64,000 nucleotides of DNA from Hedera helix. Lineage: Eukaryota; Streptophyta; Magnoliopsida; Apiales; Araliaceae. Of the stretch, positions 48,037 through 60,715 are shown piece after piece. A model generated the notes under the pieces. That model saw only the letters and a program-made list of their open reading frames with translations, did not search any database and was not told where the DNA came from. The DNA lies in NCBI GenBank assembly GCA_947179155.2, contig OX359267.1, positions 39,758,292 through 39,822,291 on the forward strand, given 5' to 3'. Within the stretch, counting starts at the first letter, position 1. Each line of letters opens with the position of its first letter. A program made the translations under genes and the position numbers.

Positions 48037-51000
48037 TCAGCCTTTCAACCATTCTCGAAAACAAGACTGCATCTTATCTCGATTAGCAGCATTACCGACA
48101 TTGACAGTAGGAATTATTTTCTCAGGCCTTAAAAACTGTATAAAATGACACAGATTAATTGCAAATGAAAGAAAACTAAACATGTATACAACAACGGCAC
48201 AAGTTGATTGCCAGATGAGAAGAGTTTTGAGAAAGTTAAATTAAAGTTTCTAAATCAGACCTGAACAAACTCTCGCATTTCTGTAAAGCTGGAATGCTCA
48301 CTATATGGAACTCCTGTAAAATTTGCAATTATTGTTGGAAGTCAATAGATGATATTAAGTATCATGGCAGCTCATGCAACTACACTGGCTTGAGAAGCAC
48401 TCTTTTGGGGTCTGTTCGCACATTAGATACAATAATAACCTGCTTATCATGATTAAGAAAGAAAAGGTTCAACGGTGTCCAATCTTTTTTTATTGTTGAT
48501 TGGTAAGGAAAATATATATCAAAAGTGTCCAGTTTATCTCACCATAAATAGTAACAGAGCCTTTAGAACTTGGTTTAATTAGATCCAGGTGGCTGCCGGT
48601 GGTTTCAGAGAAAGTCCAACCTGAAGAAGAACAAGTGTTTGCAGTTTTAGCATATTCCAGCACTTGATGTGCAGCATAACTTGAAATGCCAAAAGGTCAA
48701 AGTAGAAAGCATTATTATCTCTCTCTCACCTGTTGGACGAAACGCCAAAACTGATGTATATCTGTTATTGTATGTCTTCAAATAACGCTCCAATGTCTTT
48801 AAAGAAATGGATGGCAATCACACTTTAAGAAGAGAAGAATGCTTCAACAGTAAAGAAAGGAAATTTCAGAATACCTCAAATCTCAGGGATGACATAGGCA
48901 GAACATGCAGAGGTGTATCATTCCCATTGGTACACAGACTCCTAGATATTTCAGGCCAACCAAAGGAATGCAGGATGCGCCTCCTCGAAGAGTTTGCATG
49001 TATTTTTACCTATTTAAAGAAAAGTTTACTGTTTAACCTTTCAAGTTTCGTCCATTAGGATACACTTACTAAAACTTTAGAAGAGGATACCTTAAAGCGA
49101 TAAAAAGACATACTTAGTCGTCACAACAACATTTACTTTATAAAAAGATATTCAGTGCTCAGAAATAATTATTGGAACAAATGATAACCATACCATAGTG
49201 GCCCAGAACTCTCCTACTTTCTCTTTGCGAACGAAATTATTATATTATATAATGGCCATAAACGGAATCTTAAGAAATCTTTCTGGAAACCAAAATCAAA
49301 CGCTGCTGGCGGCGCCACTTCCTCACCCTCCACTCTATTCCCATTTGAGTCATAGATTCCCATAATTTTGGACATGGCTCTATTGGAGTTGACCTTCTTG
49401 TGAAAAAAGGAGGTTTTCTAAAAGGTTGTAAATCTTTGTATCTAGGATTCAGGGAAAGATTAGAATGGTTGTAAATCTTTGTATCTAGGATTCAATCATT
49501 AGAAAAACTCCACTCCTGCTTTCCATACCACAATAGTACATAGAATGTTCTCACGAACCCCAAAATACTTGTCCAGCAGATCAAGGACAATTCTCTTTTA
49601 CCAGAACATGCAAACACAAATGATATTCACCAGCTGCAAGGAAGAAAAAGGCGAGCTACATACCCCTAATGCCTTCGAAATTGCAAGATAAACACATTCT
49701 TTCCCAATGCTATACGCCCCAACAATGATAAGTGTCTTGGACTGCTTCTTCAGAAAATTCTTTGTAACTCTGACAACAAAGTTTAATACCTCTTCTTTCA
49801 AAGGGAATCTGAAACAATACATAGATTCCAAATTTCAAACCACAACCAAGACAGAAGTAGGAGAAATAAAATCAAAAAAATCCAAAACAAAAGTAAAAAT
49901 ACCTGTACTTGGGGTTGCAATAAGTTGTGTCAAGGTACAGCACATTAACTCGTTGGTTTACAAGAAGTGAGTATGTTTGCATCAACTTAGAAGCCCTGAA
50001 ATCTCCAGTGTGGAGGTAGCATTGACCATTTGGGAGACGGAAGTGAATGAGAGCTGCACCTGGGCAGTGATTAGCCTCCAGCATTGTTACTTTAGTTCCG
50101 TCAATGACATACTCAATATCTAAATCCAGAGGAAGTATAAATCTGCCAATACCCAACAGGCAAGCATGAGGGGGTCATGAAAGCAGGGGGGCCGGGGGGA
50201 ATTCAACACAACTACTGAACTGGCTACCTAAGCGAATATATTAGTATAATATAATTGCAAAAGGTATAGAAAAAGTAACAGAATGAGCTTCTTACATTGG
50301 ATTTACATATAGACACATTTTGATCAAACGAGCTGTAATAGGAGTGCAATAGATAGGGCCATGTGACCATGCCTTGCTTAAGCCACCATAGTGATCAGCA
50401 TGGAAGTGACTAAGAAAATAAGCAGAGCAATCCTTCACTTGACCGTAACGAAATGCATCGACAGTGAAGGGCGTCCCTGAATGATTAAAGAACCAATGAG
50501 ATGTAATGTTCATTTTCTATTCCCACAGATGCTAAAAAACACACAAAACAATGATATGACTAGTTCAGTAATTGATAATATTTCCGTTTCTCTCTCTTTG
50601 TGATATGTGTTTAATGGATACATGATGGATTTCGACTAGTAGTTGGACACCTTGCAGGGAAACCTAAAATTTCATTTATGAGGATCCTATTTCACAATCA
50701 GAATATCATATCATTACCTATATGTATTAATGTTTTAGTTCCAAACGGTAACACCAAAAAAATGGATTATCAATCCAACTTCTATAAGGATTTGAAAAGA
50801 GCTAATGATACACAACCAAAAAATTATATAATGCTCACAGACTCCTTTTTTCTGAAGGCATCGGATTCTTTCAGTTTACTATTCGTTTACAGTGGGACAG
50901 CCTATTTAGAACTTCCATACAAAACTAAGATTCAATTCACCAAAAAATATATACCTCAAATTACAAAAAAAAATGCAATACTAGGATTCAACAAAATTAA

Positions 51001-51714
51001 ACATAGAAAACAAGCATATTCCTGAAATGATGGAATCATAAAAGGTGTTTCTTTATGTTATATAAATGAGACGGGAAAGAAAGCATAGCATAGCATACCA
51101 GGAATTTTCTTATAGAATGGGCAAGCCCGCTGTTGAGGCTGTTTTTGGCTGCCATTATTATTACTAGTAGAAGAAGAAGAAGAAAGAAAAGCCTTATTTG
51201 ATTTCTTCGTCTTCTTATTGGGAGGAAGAGAAGTAGAAGCAGCAAAATCGTCCTTCCTTTTTGAGGGAAGATTCCACATCTGAAATAGATTGGATTGTTT
51301 AAGCCTCTTCTTCTCCTCCAAATTTTTCTGCTGAACCTTCCAAATATTACTGTTGCTAGAACTCGTAGTAGTAGTAGTAGAAGTAGTTCTACAATTACTA
51401 ATTAAGCAAGACCAATCCGTTCCCCATCGATAAAAATCAGAGGCGAAACTATTTTCTTTCTCTTCTGAAATGGGTAATTGTTTCTTTTCCTTTCCCATAA
51501 AATCCTTTTCGTCCAAATTATTATCATGAACTTCATCATCTTCAACCTCCGGCCATGAGAGATGGAAAGAGGCAGAAGCGGGCAAACCATTTTCGTCCAA
51601 TCGAACAAGGGAATCTGCAGGTTCTTCTTCATCGTCTGCATCCAAATCCCAATCATGGGAATTATAGTCTTCAATTTCAAAAATTTCTTCCTCCGAACGA
51701 GTCTCCTTCATCAT
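48037..51714 (-). CDS. SNM1: SNM1-type DNA cross-link repair nuclease (MBL/beta-CASP), nine exons
   Basis: Minus-strand exons: 51714-51099, 50476-50296, 50142-49903, 49808-49664, 49009-48875, 48796-48730, 48620-48543, 48313-48261, 48135-48037. All borders are GT/AG and the total is 1614 nt, 537 residues plus stop. The first 205 residues are acidic and low-complexity (runs of D/E, T, S, N; lysine-rich PNKKTKKSNK as a likely nuclear signal). The metallo-beta-lactamase fold follows: H229-F-H231-A-D233-H234 metal site, EANHCPGAA at 288-296, HTGDFR at 310-315 and YLDTTY. The beta-CASP part ends with PYSEHSSF. The family are 5'-3' exonucleases in interstrand cross-link and oxidative damage repair in the nucleus; Arabidopsis SNM1 is about 480 residues. 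All metal ligands expected in the first motif are present. It appears intact. Confidence 0.93.
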
Positions 51715-52401
51715 TTCCGTTCCACCCTATAAAAAATTACGGTAAAACAATGGCGCCTCCTCTCCCAAAATAGAGAGGGAAAATATCCGAACCGTGATTG
51801 GTGGAGTGATGGTCGGATTTGAGTTTGATTCAATAAGCGACGTTTGGCACTCGCTATTTATCACGATTGGCCGCTTTCTCGCCTCTGCTGAACCTCAGTA
51901 TAGGAGATTCCTTTTCTTTCCCGCTCTGGCGTCGCCTTCTTGTACAAGTATCTTTCGTTTTTGACCTTTTGTTTTTATTTTCTTTCTTTTATTATTTGAA
52001 ATTTTGTTTGTTTCTTGTTTTCCTTTTATGGCAAAAAGAAAATGGGAGATATCACATATAATTGTGTAAAATATCGTATAAAAATAATGTTATTTTGTAT
52101 AATTTAATACACTCTCTTTTATGTTATTTACAAAAAGATATTTTTATAATTTTTAAATCAACGTTATAATGAGAGACAACTTACGTAAGAACATTACATG
52201 TTTTTCTCACATCATGTATCCTCTTTTTTTATTTATTTCTTAAAAAAAATTGATCTTTATAAGTTGCTCCATTAATTAAGAATACTAGTTTTATTTCAAG
52301 AATGATATTTTCATATTTATAAATAATAGTTCTATAATATCCCTTCACATAAATAGTACATATATTTTAAAGTGTACATCAAAAGACACTCAAAAGTAAA
52401 A
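51715..52401. other. SNM1 upstream region and left arm of an inverted-repeat element
   Basis: The SNM1 promoter should lie at about 51715-51900 (minus). From about 52060 the DNA is AT-rich; its last about 45 bp pair with 55735-55775 as an inverted repeat (see Helitron). Confidence 0.5.
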
Positions 52402-52544
52402 TCTATAATATAAAACAGAGCGGCTCAAATCTCAAGGTTTCAACATCCAACGATCTCATATCAATTTAGGCTTCAACATCTAACAGTCTAAAATCATTTG
52501 GAGTTTCAACATCTAACGGTCATTAATCTATCTCTTTTTCTCTT

Positions 52545-52560
52545 TCCCCCCCCCCCCCCC
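52545..52560 (+). repeat. poly-C tract
   Basis: A run of about 16 C inside the Helitron, after a CTTTTTCTCTTT stretch; length may be unreliable. Confidence 0.75.
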
Positions 52561-52629
52561 AATTCAACATTATTTTTTTTAAAATCTATCAACTAATATT
52601 TCTCGCTCAAATCAAATTCACCACTACAC

Positions 52630-52873
52630 TATAATAATAATAATAATAATAATATAATAATAATAATAATAGTAAAAATAATTATTATTATAATAATAGA
52701 AATAATAATAATAATAACAACAACAACAATAATTATTATAATAATAGTAATAATAATAACATTAATAATTATAATAATAGTAATAATAATAATAAAAAAA
52801 TTAAAATACTAATACTAATACTAATAATAACAATAATAATAACTACTACTACTAATAACAATAATAATAATAA

Positions 52874-52914
<41 letters not shown>

Positions 52915-52969
52915 TAACAATAACAATTATAATAATAGTAATAATAATAATAATAGTAATAGTAATAAT
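52630..52969 (+). repeat. (TAA/AAT)n microsatellite block, left
   Basis: About 340 bp of imperfect ATA/TAA triplets with ACA and AGT variants. The same kind of sequence continues at 54512-54720, so the solo LTR split one block. Confidence 0.92.
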
Positions 52970-54511
52970 TGTTAGAGTTTATGCCCAAGAGGGTAATTAT
53001 TTGATGTAATTGCTTAACATTTTTTATATTATATTTGATTGAATAAATGGATTATTTTATTATGATTTCATTTACTGCGTTATATAAATGTTAACATAAT
53101 AAAAGCCCTTAGAATAATGATACGAATTATATAGCTTTAAGTATGTGACTTGAACATGAGATTATATAATTATAATTAGTATCATTGCTCTTAAATGTTC
53201 TTAGTCGAAGATCATTGTTAATGGGACAACAATGATGCATTGAGACTAGTATGTGGATTGACTGATGGCTAAATCTCATTGGTCATAAATATATAAGATA
53301 TTTGAGTCAATGCATAGGTACATGTTAGAGAACAATATACTGAACTGACCCATCATGAGAATTCTATATGGAGCATTATGCAAAGTGTCATAAGAAATTC
53401 TTATAGTGACAATGATGTAATGATCCTCCGACTTGAAGTCACTATATTATTACACGAGAATTTGTGTACTTTGATATCATCAAATGTCACATTTAATAGG
53501 GTGGACAATAAAGGTGATTATTGGGTACAACACGAATCATGTGAGGAATATGAGTGATCTAGATGGAATTTAACCCTCCTATATATTAGGGGTGATATCC
53601 ATAGGCCTCTTGATTGAGTAGAACTATGAAATGCATGGTCATACTCAAATATTGATTTGTTTCATATAATATACTCATTGATCAAGAAAACTCAGATTAA
53701 ATTATGAAGAGTATGACACATTTCATGCCTCGAGTTTAATCTAGGATATAAGGTTAAAAGAATTAAATTACATTGAAACATTTGTCACGAAAAAGTTGTA
53801 TCGAATCACCGATCTTATTATTATTTGGGTAGCAGTGATGCATTACTAGATGTCACTCACTGTTTATAATTTTATAATATGATTTTAAAATTATTGTCAA
53901 CATAATAATAACCTATAGGGTCACACACTTAGAACATAATTAAAAGAGAATTAATTTAAATTGTAAGTATTTTAAATATGTTAATATGATTGATAGTATT
54001 TAAAAAATTACGAATTTAAATTAATAGGATAATTTGTATATATATGTATATTAATTAAGTAAGACTTAATTAAAATATAATATATATAAATTCGGATTTT
54101 ATTTTTCTATTTATTTTAGGTTTTAGTTAATTCCTATTAACTACTATATATATGATATATCAGTAGTCTAAAAATCACGTAAGGAAAAACTAAAACCCTA
54201 GCCGCTTTCAGAAAGAGGCTAGAGAGAAAAATAGGTTAGAAATCCTGATCTTGGTGGCTAGTACCGCAGATCCCTTTTGCTGCAGATCGTGTGACGGTTC
54301 GCGGAGCGTTCGTGTGGATACTGTAGAGACGCAGTCGCTGGATTGCGTTGAAGATTCGAAGCCGTTTCAGAATTTCATCGTCTCCTGTCCATCTCGAATA
54401 ATCGGTAAATAATCTAAACTTCTGAATTAATATGGTTTTGCATGGATCCTGACTTAGGGTTTCGAAATTTTTTTGAAATTCCGCTGCTTTCTCTGTGTTG
54501 AAACCCTAACA
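52970..54511 (+). mobile_element. solo LTR, probably Ty1/copia (1542 bp)
   Basis: It begins TGTTAGAGTTTATGCCC and ends TTGAAACCCTAACA, so the ends are TG...CA with TGTTAG/CTAACA in inverted order. It is not AT-triplet sequence, unlike both sides. A promoter-like stretch (GTATATATATG at about 54036-54046 or ACTATATATATGATA at about 54143) is followed by a GC-richer part (GTGACGGTTCGCGGAGCGTT). No internal domain or second LTR is present. The 5-bp target duplication is obscured by the surrounding TAA repeats. Copia is inferred from style and length only. Confidence 0.68.
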
Positions 54512-54720
54512 TTAATAATAGTAGTAGTAATAATAATAATAACAATAATTATTATAATAATAATAACAATAATTATTATAATAATAGTAATAATAATATT
54601 TATTAAATAATAATAATAATTATTATTATTATAATTATTATTATTATAATAATAAGAATAATCATAATAGTAATAATAATAATTATAATTATTATTATAA
54701 TAATTAAATTATAATAAATA
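54512..54720 (+). repeat. (TAA/AAT)n microsatellite block, right
   Basis: Imperfect triplet repeat, continuation of the left block beyond the solo LTR; contains several self-complementary AATAATTATTATT stretches. Confidence 0.9.
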
Positions 54721-55646
54721 AAAAATTGCATGTAAACAACACGGGTCACCCTTTTAGTATTGACGCCATTTTCCTGTTTTTCGAGTATTGCGGCTGTTAT
54801 ATTTCCACATGCAAATTGATTTGGCCAGGAAATAACAGAAACGGTTCAGATTCATTCTAATTGATTTGTAAGTTATTTTAAGTTGCAAATAGTTTTTAGG
54901 TAATAGAGTATTTTTTGAATTTTAATCCACGTTATGCCTTCAGGTAAGGGCAATTATGTGTCACCTTTTTGGTATTTTTGTAGGCTATATCGAGAGCAAC
55001 TATTGTAGTAGATTATGACTCATGGTATGAGAATCTTTTATCCAATTTGAAGAAAAAATGTTATGGTGATGCAATTTAGTTGGTATTATGACAATATTTT
55101 TTTTGTTTGGACTTAGAGAGCTCATTTTATACTTTTGGGTATATATGCAAAAGTCTTTCTTTTGAATTTTACATCTTTTTTTTTTCTTTATTGGATCCCA
55201 CTAAATGGCTTGCAGTACTTCTCTTTTTCTACAGGAATACTGTTCATGAATAGATCATATTAATCGATGATTAGAGATACTGGAAGCAAATAAATGCTGT
55301 CAAACTTCTCATTCCGTTTTGTTAATAAAAGAAATGTGTGTAGGATACTCGAAAATACTATATTACACAAATTTGAGCCTGCTATCGTCAATCAATTAAT
55401 TATTCAAACCTGTCAAGAATTAATTTTAAGTTGAGAATGAGTAGCACACTAATATTTGCCTAAAAAAAAACTATGACTGGATTAAGTATTAATTTTTTTT
55501 ATATTAATGACTAGATTAAGTATTAATCTTTCTGTATTAATGGTTGGCCTCTCAGTTATATTATAAAAGTGAGAGTCCACAACAATTTTAAATTTTTCAA
55601 TCTAAAAGCTATTGAATACAATAATTAATTATTATATTAATTGTAC

Positions 55647-55674
55647 CGTGCCTTCGGGCACGAGTTATCCCTAG
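55647..55674 (+). other. Helitron 3' hairpin and CTAG terminus
   Basis: Six-base-pair GC-rich stem with a TTCG loop, eight bases, then CTAG. It is the termination signal of rolling-circle transposition in this family. Confidence 0.88.
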
Positions 55675-57600
55675 TAGTACTAATAAAAGAGGAGAAAGGA
55701 GAGAGAAAATATCGTAGAGAGATGAAGATAAATATTTTACTACTATTTTACTTTTGAGTGTGTATTTGAACATACAAAATAATAAATTTTACTTGCAAAA
55801 ATATTAATATTTATTTAAACTTTTAAGTGTTGCAAAAATTACTGGGCGAATTTATGTGGCAGAATCTGGGCTAGTGCATATGCCTAGGCATACTCTCTTA
55901 TTTATTTCATTTTCTTGTATATATATTATACTATAAAACATATGTTATATGTAAGTATTTTAAATTTTACAAAAAACAAAATCTTATAAAACACAACAAA
56001 TTCATTCTTCTTCCCGACTAGAAAACTAGAACTACTAGTATTAGTAATTATTACTAGTGGAATCGAATATGAAAGAGAATAAATATATGGTGCATCAAGA
56101 AATATGTTTGCTTGGTATGGGTATATATATATAGTGTAGCAGTGAAGATAGGATAATATAATTATAATGTTAAATTTAAATTTAAATTATTAATAATGTA
56201 TGAACAATAATTATATTATTAGAATAATAAGTATTGTTAAAAGTTTAAAGTCTTACTAAATTAAGTGTAAAAGTATTACTAAACATAGAAAATTAATATT
56301 TTTATAAGAGAAATTAATATTTTTACAAAATTTTATTCACATAAAAGTGAATTTTATTTATTATTCATGCAAGTAAAATTTTATAAAAATTATTTTTTTT
56401 AAATATATATTTATTCTGACATTATTATTATTACTATGACATTATTAAGGATATTTCGAGTTTGTTTGGTTTTTAAAATTTGCAGATATAGGGTTATTGT
56501 TATGTAATCACCATTTAAAATTTTTAGGGCAACGCGTAGTGACTCGAGAAGGCTTGATTACAAAATTTTGCACAACACACCCACGCATATAAATGCACAC
56601 TCTGTGTTTTGCTACCATATTAAGTAATTAACTCGTCTAAAATTTTAAACTCTTAAAAAGTACTAATAATGTATATTAAGTCAAGAGTTACAGTATTTGA
56701 GAGTTAAATAAATTATTTTTAGATGAATAAAATTTTAAATATTTTTATATTTTTAAACGTACTAAATGTTCTAAATATTTTATAAGCAAATATACACTTT
56801 ATTATTTCTACAATTATTAATAAAAAAATATTTTTAAACAAAAAATATATAATATTATTTATATTTTATATTAACTTACTATTATATGTCGTTGTGTTGT
56901 GTTAACAAAATTATTATTATTGTGTTGTAAGAATGTATATCAAATTGTCGAATTCGGTTAATATAAAATTAATTTCATGGCAAATTTATGAATCGACTAA
57001 TACAGTACTGACACGTAAATCGAAAGTATTTTTTTTTTATATGTCAACATTATATTGATCAATTCATAAACTTATCATAAAATTAATTTCATACCAAATT
57101 ACCACATCTATTAGTAATTTGGAAGGTCATCCCTGCCCGTGACATTTTGGTAAAAGACTAAATACTTAAAAAGTAGAGCACAAACTTTTTGCCATTTTCT
57201 ATTTTTTTTTCTTCCAAATAATAGTCTGGGAGTGGGCCCTTTTGCTCTTTATTTCTTTTTTCATGAAAAAATATAAATTTATAAAAATTAATAATAAAAT
57301 ATATTTTAATTATTAAAAAATAGAATTTAACATAAAAATTTGTGTTAAATTTTATTTTTTAATAATTAAAATAAATATAGTGTTTAATTTTTTTACTGTG
57401 TAATATTGTCCCTTTCTCAACGTGTTTTGGTTTTTTTGCGAGAAACGAGAAAGTAAACTAGTGGGACCCAACAACCATGAAATGGACAGTTAGGCCTCAT
57501 GCGGGCTTTTTGGGGTGGGCCATTCTTTTCTTTGTAATTTGACCGGTGGGCCCGTCCTAAACCCACTCCTGTAATAAACAATAAACAATCCCTTCTTATT
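55675..57600. other. AT-rich intergenic DNA
   Basis: It starts with the right part of the inverted-repeat element that the Helitron entered (to about 55790). The rest is AT-rich with no gene seen. Confidence 0.55.
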
Positions 57601-59055
57601 CCATCCATTTATGTCTCCTTCAAATTAGCTTCTTTCATTTCTCTCTCTGTATCTAATACAAATCCCTTAAAAAAAAAAGCTAGGCGAAAGATCATCAGCA
57701 AAGCCATCTCAAAGTAATACTAATTTCTTGCCTTAATTGATTTATCTTATTAATTATGTTTTAGGCAATAAAATTATTCAGATTTCATTACATTATTGTC
57801 GTTCTCTCTAAAAATATTGAAAATGGAGAATGTTAGTCGATTTGAATCGATGATGATCGGACCTTAGCTATTTCGCGCGCTATTCTATTGCTCTCTTTAT
57901 TTATCATCGGCTAGAAAGCTGTATTGTTACTGGTCTTTTCTTTGAATTTATTATACGTCTAAGTTTTCTTATGATTAATTATATTTCACTGGGGCTTTTG
58001 AAATAAATTTCTTTCAATGCGCTTGAGATTCCCGGGCTTCATCTAATGTTCTAAGTTCGCGTGAATGGTCTAAATTACTACTTTCTTGATCATATGTGTT
58101 ATGTTTGATTAGGTTTTATTTTATCCATTGTTTCAAGAATCATAATTGGATTATGGTTTTGTCAATTGTTAGGTAGCAAGTCCTGCTTATTTGCTGTAAT
58201 TCAAGATACTTTACTGTTCTGTGGAATAATTAGATTTTCTGTTATTGAGTGTAATTTGTTCTTTGGTAGTTGTTTCTTGCTTTTGGGTTTGGTACGTTTG
58301 GGCCGATTCATCAGATTGATTTCACCCATTTATCGGTAAGCTTTTTCTGTTATGAAAATCTCAGTTATGCTCTTTGGTCCACATAGGGATCGCTATAAGA
58401 ACACTAACTAGTTAACATGGATGTTCAGCTGAATTAACTAAATAGCCCATATACAGCATTATCAGATGTTCAAACTAGCCGACTCATAGTTAAATTATGC
58501 CTGCTGGTCACTTCCTGTAGATTTCCAAAAAGTTACCAGCTACCAAAGTCCATTGCGAGCAAGAAGGCTCTTCTGTAACCGCTGGATTCACATATTGGTT
58601 TAGGATACTTATAGAATTGAAACTACTGATGGTGAAAACATGATGACAGAATGTGAAATTGAGACTTGATATTTTTATTTCATGGTATGATCATATGTGT
58701 GTATTGCTAGCATCGTGGCTTTTTAACTTACAAACTTAACTCATATTGTCAAGGACTTGGTAAACATTTTAAAATGTTTCTAGCTCTCTTGCGAATAATA
58801 AAGAAATGACCTATAAACTTATGTGATTCATATCTTAGAGACGTTAGTGTATATGAACATTCTCTTCTTTCCCTCAACTTACAATATGTTATACTTGAAT
58901 GGTACTAGAGAACATAGATTAGGGTAGTAGATATACAGTATCATCTTGATTTTTACTTGAAAGATCACACATATGCTGAATGGTTTCACTTGCAGCAGAT
59001 ATTCAGTTTGCCACTGTTTATCACATTAAGAAGATCTAAGCTGTTACCTAGTTAA
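57601..59055 (+). other. probable 5' UTR and leader intron(s) of the OTU gene
   Basis: The stretch 57640-57712 (CTCTCTCTGTATC..., then GCAAAGCCATCTCAAAG|TAATAC) looks like a plant leader. A further donor-like ATCG|GTAAGC is at about 58336, and an acceptor-like CACTTGCAG at about 58995 lies 60 bp before the start codon. No coding exon was recognised, so the region is likely leader and intron; this is inferred. Confidence 0.4.
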
Positions 59056-60684
59056 ATGATGAGAAATGCAACTCATAATGTTGGCGAATGTTCTAGTTCA
59101 ACTTCAGCAAGCAGTCAACAGGATATTGAGGATTGCAGCATGACTGCTGTTCTACCATCCGAAGAGTATGACAAGTTAGATGCTGCAGTAGGTCGACAGC
59201 TCTCCAATTTGGCCCATGTTCCAGTAAGACGCTTCATCATTCTTTAGTCTTATCATCTTTAATACACTGTTTAGAAAGCTCCTTATGAAGGATGGCCATC
59301 ATCTCAATGACTCGTCCTCTGTCATTATGATTCTCTGCTTTATATGGAAATGTCTTCTTTTTTTTAAAAATAAAAATTAAAAAAGAAAAAGATAACAATA
59401 AACCTTCCCTCATATCCTTTTGGACTTCTAATGACAATTCCAACTGTTGTGAATACATCTGCTATATTCACTACTACTACGTAGATGCTAAATTGCTAAT
59501 GAAAGAAAATATCATATATGTGTACAGCAATATCGTGAAACATGATTATTGGTCATTTCTGTTCCCTTTACCTTGTGGGTTTTCCACTGCTTCTCTACTT
59601 CCTCCACCAAGAGGATTTATCTAGAATCCAATAATAAGTAACGCCTAGTTCATGGCTTCATGCTACTATCAGATTGCATCCTTATGCTACTATTAACTTA
59701 AAAATCTGCTTCTACCAGGTTAATTATATGTGGGAACATATGATGCACTTACTATTTGTAAAATTACTGGAGCCTTATCTAGTTGATTCAGAAAGTTTTG
59801 AGGTATTTCTCATTTAGCCTAGTCTCTGACCCTAGCTGAGTTAAGCATGTCTAGACAGTCCGCTGGGTTAAGCTGCTTCCTCGCAAACTGCACTTCCAGC
59901 ATGTCACAATGTTAGCAATTCTCACAAGCTATTGTAATGGCAGTAACACAACACTAATCACATTTTCGTTATCCATATGGCCTTACCAGAGTGCTCTGAT
60001 ACTGCTCACCATGGCATCATACTGTTCTAATGGCTGCCATCCTGGCACATACCTTCTCAACCTACCTTCGTTCATGTGAAAAAGTTTTTCACTTCAATTA
60101 GGAACCTAATTCCTTCACAGTTATTAGTTGGTGTAAAAGGATAATGTGTGTAATTCATGAGCTCTTTAATGACATGGCTTGAGCTCCACTCTTTTGGCTA
60201 AATAAAACAGTATCAACCAGTTGTCTAGAATATGTGCGCCCTCAACGTATTTCTTTTTTCTTCTAAAACTCTTTATCTTAATTTCTTTTACAGTTTTATA
60301 GTAATTCTTTTTTTTTTAATTGATATTGAATTACCTCAAATTTCAGCATATCCTGCGTATTAATACCTACTTTCCCAACATAAGTGATGCTAGTTTGGAT
60401 CACCAAAGGCTGCTCCAAAGGTATGTCTTTTAGCTGGTAGAATATTGGCTGCAATCTTTATCTAGTGAGGCTATTTTTAGGAAACATGATGTCACTTTAT
60501 TTTCTCCACCTTCATTATGTCATCCTTTGTTAAAGAATCGAGTCTGACAATGTGTATCATGCTTTAATGGAGTTTGCGAGGTCGAAAAGAATCAGCATTA
60601 CAACCTGAGAGTATCCGTGGATTGCTCTGTGTTCAAATCTAAAAGCACATATCTAGTTCAGGGAATTTTCCCGGCTCCTCCCCC

Positions 60685-60715
<31 letters not shown>

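Larger units (their letters stand above)
52402..55674 (+). mobile_element. Helitron, non-autonomous, with a nested LTR
   Basis: The 5' end reads TCTATAATATAAAACAGAG after an A (52401). The 3' end has a hairpin with stem CGTGCC/GGCACG and loop TTCG (55647-55662), then AGTTATCC and the terminal CTAG (55671-55674) followed by T. A|TC...CTAG|T is the Helitron insertion pattern, without target duplication. No Rep/helicase gene is present. The interior is largely (TAA)n-type sequence plus a solo LTR. Joining the flanks across the element restores a 20-bp perfect inverted match with 55741-55760, which supports both ends. Confidence 0.85.
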
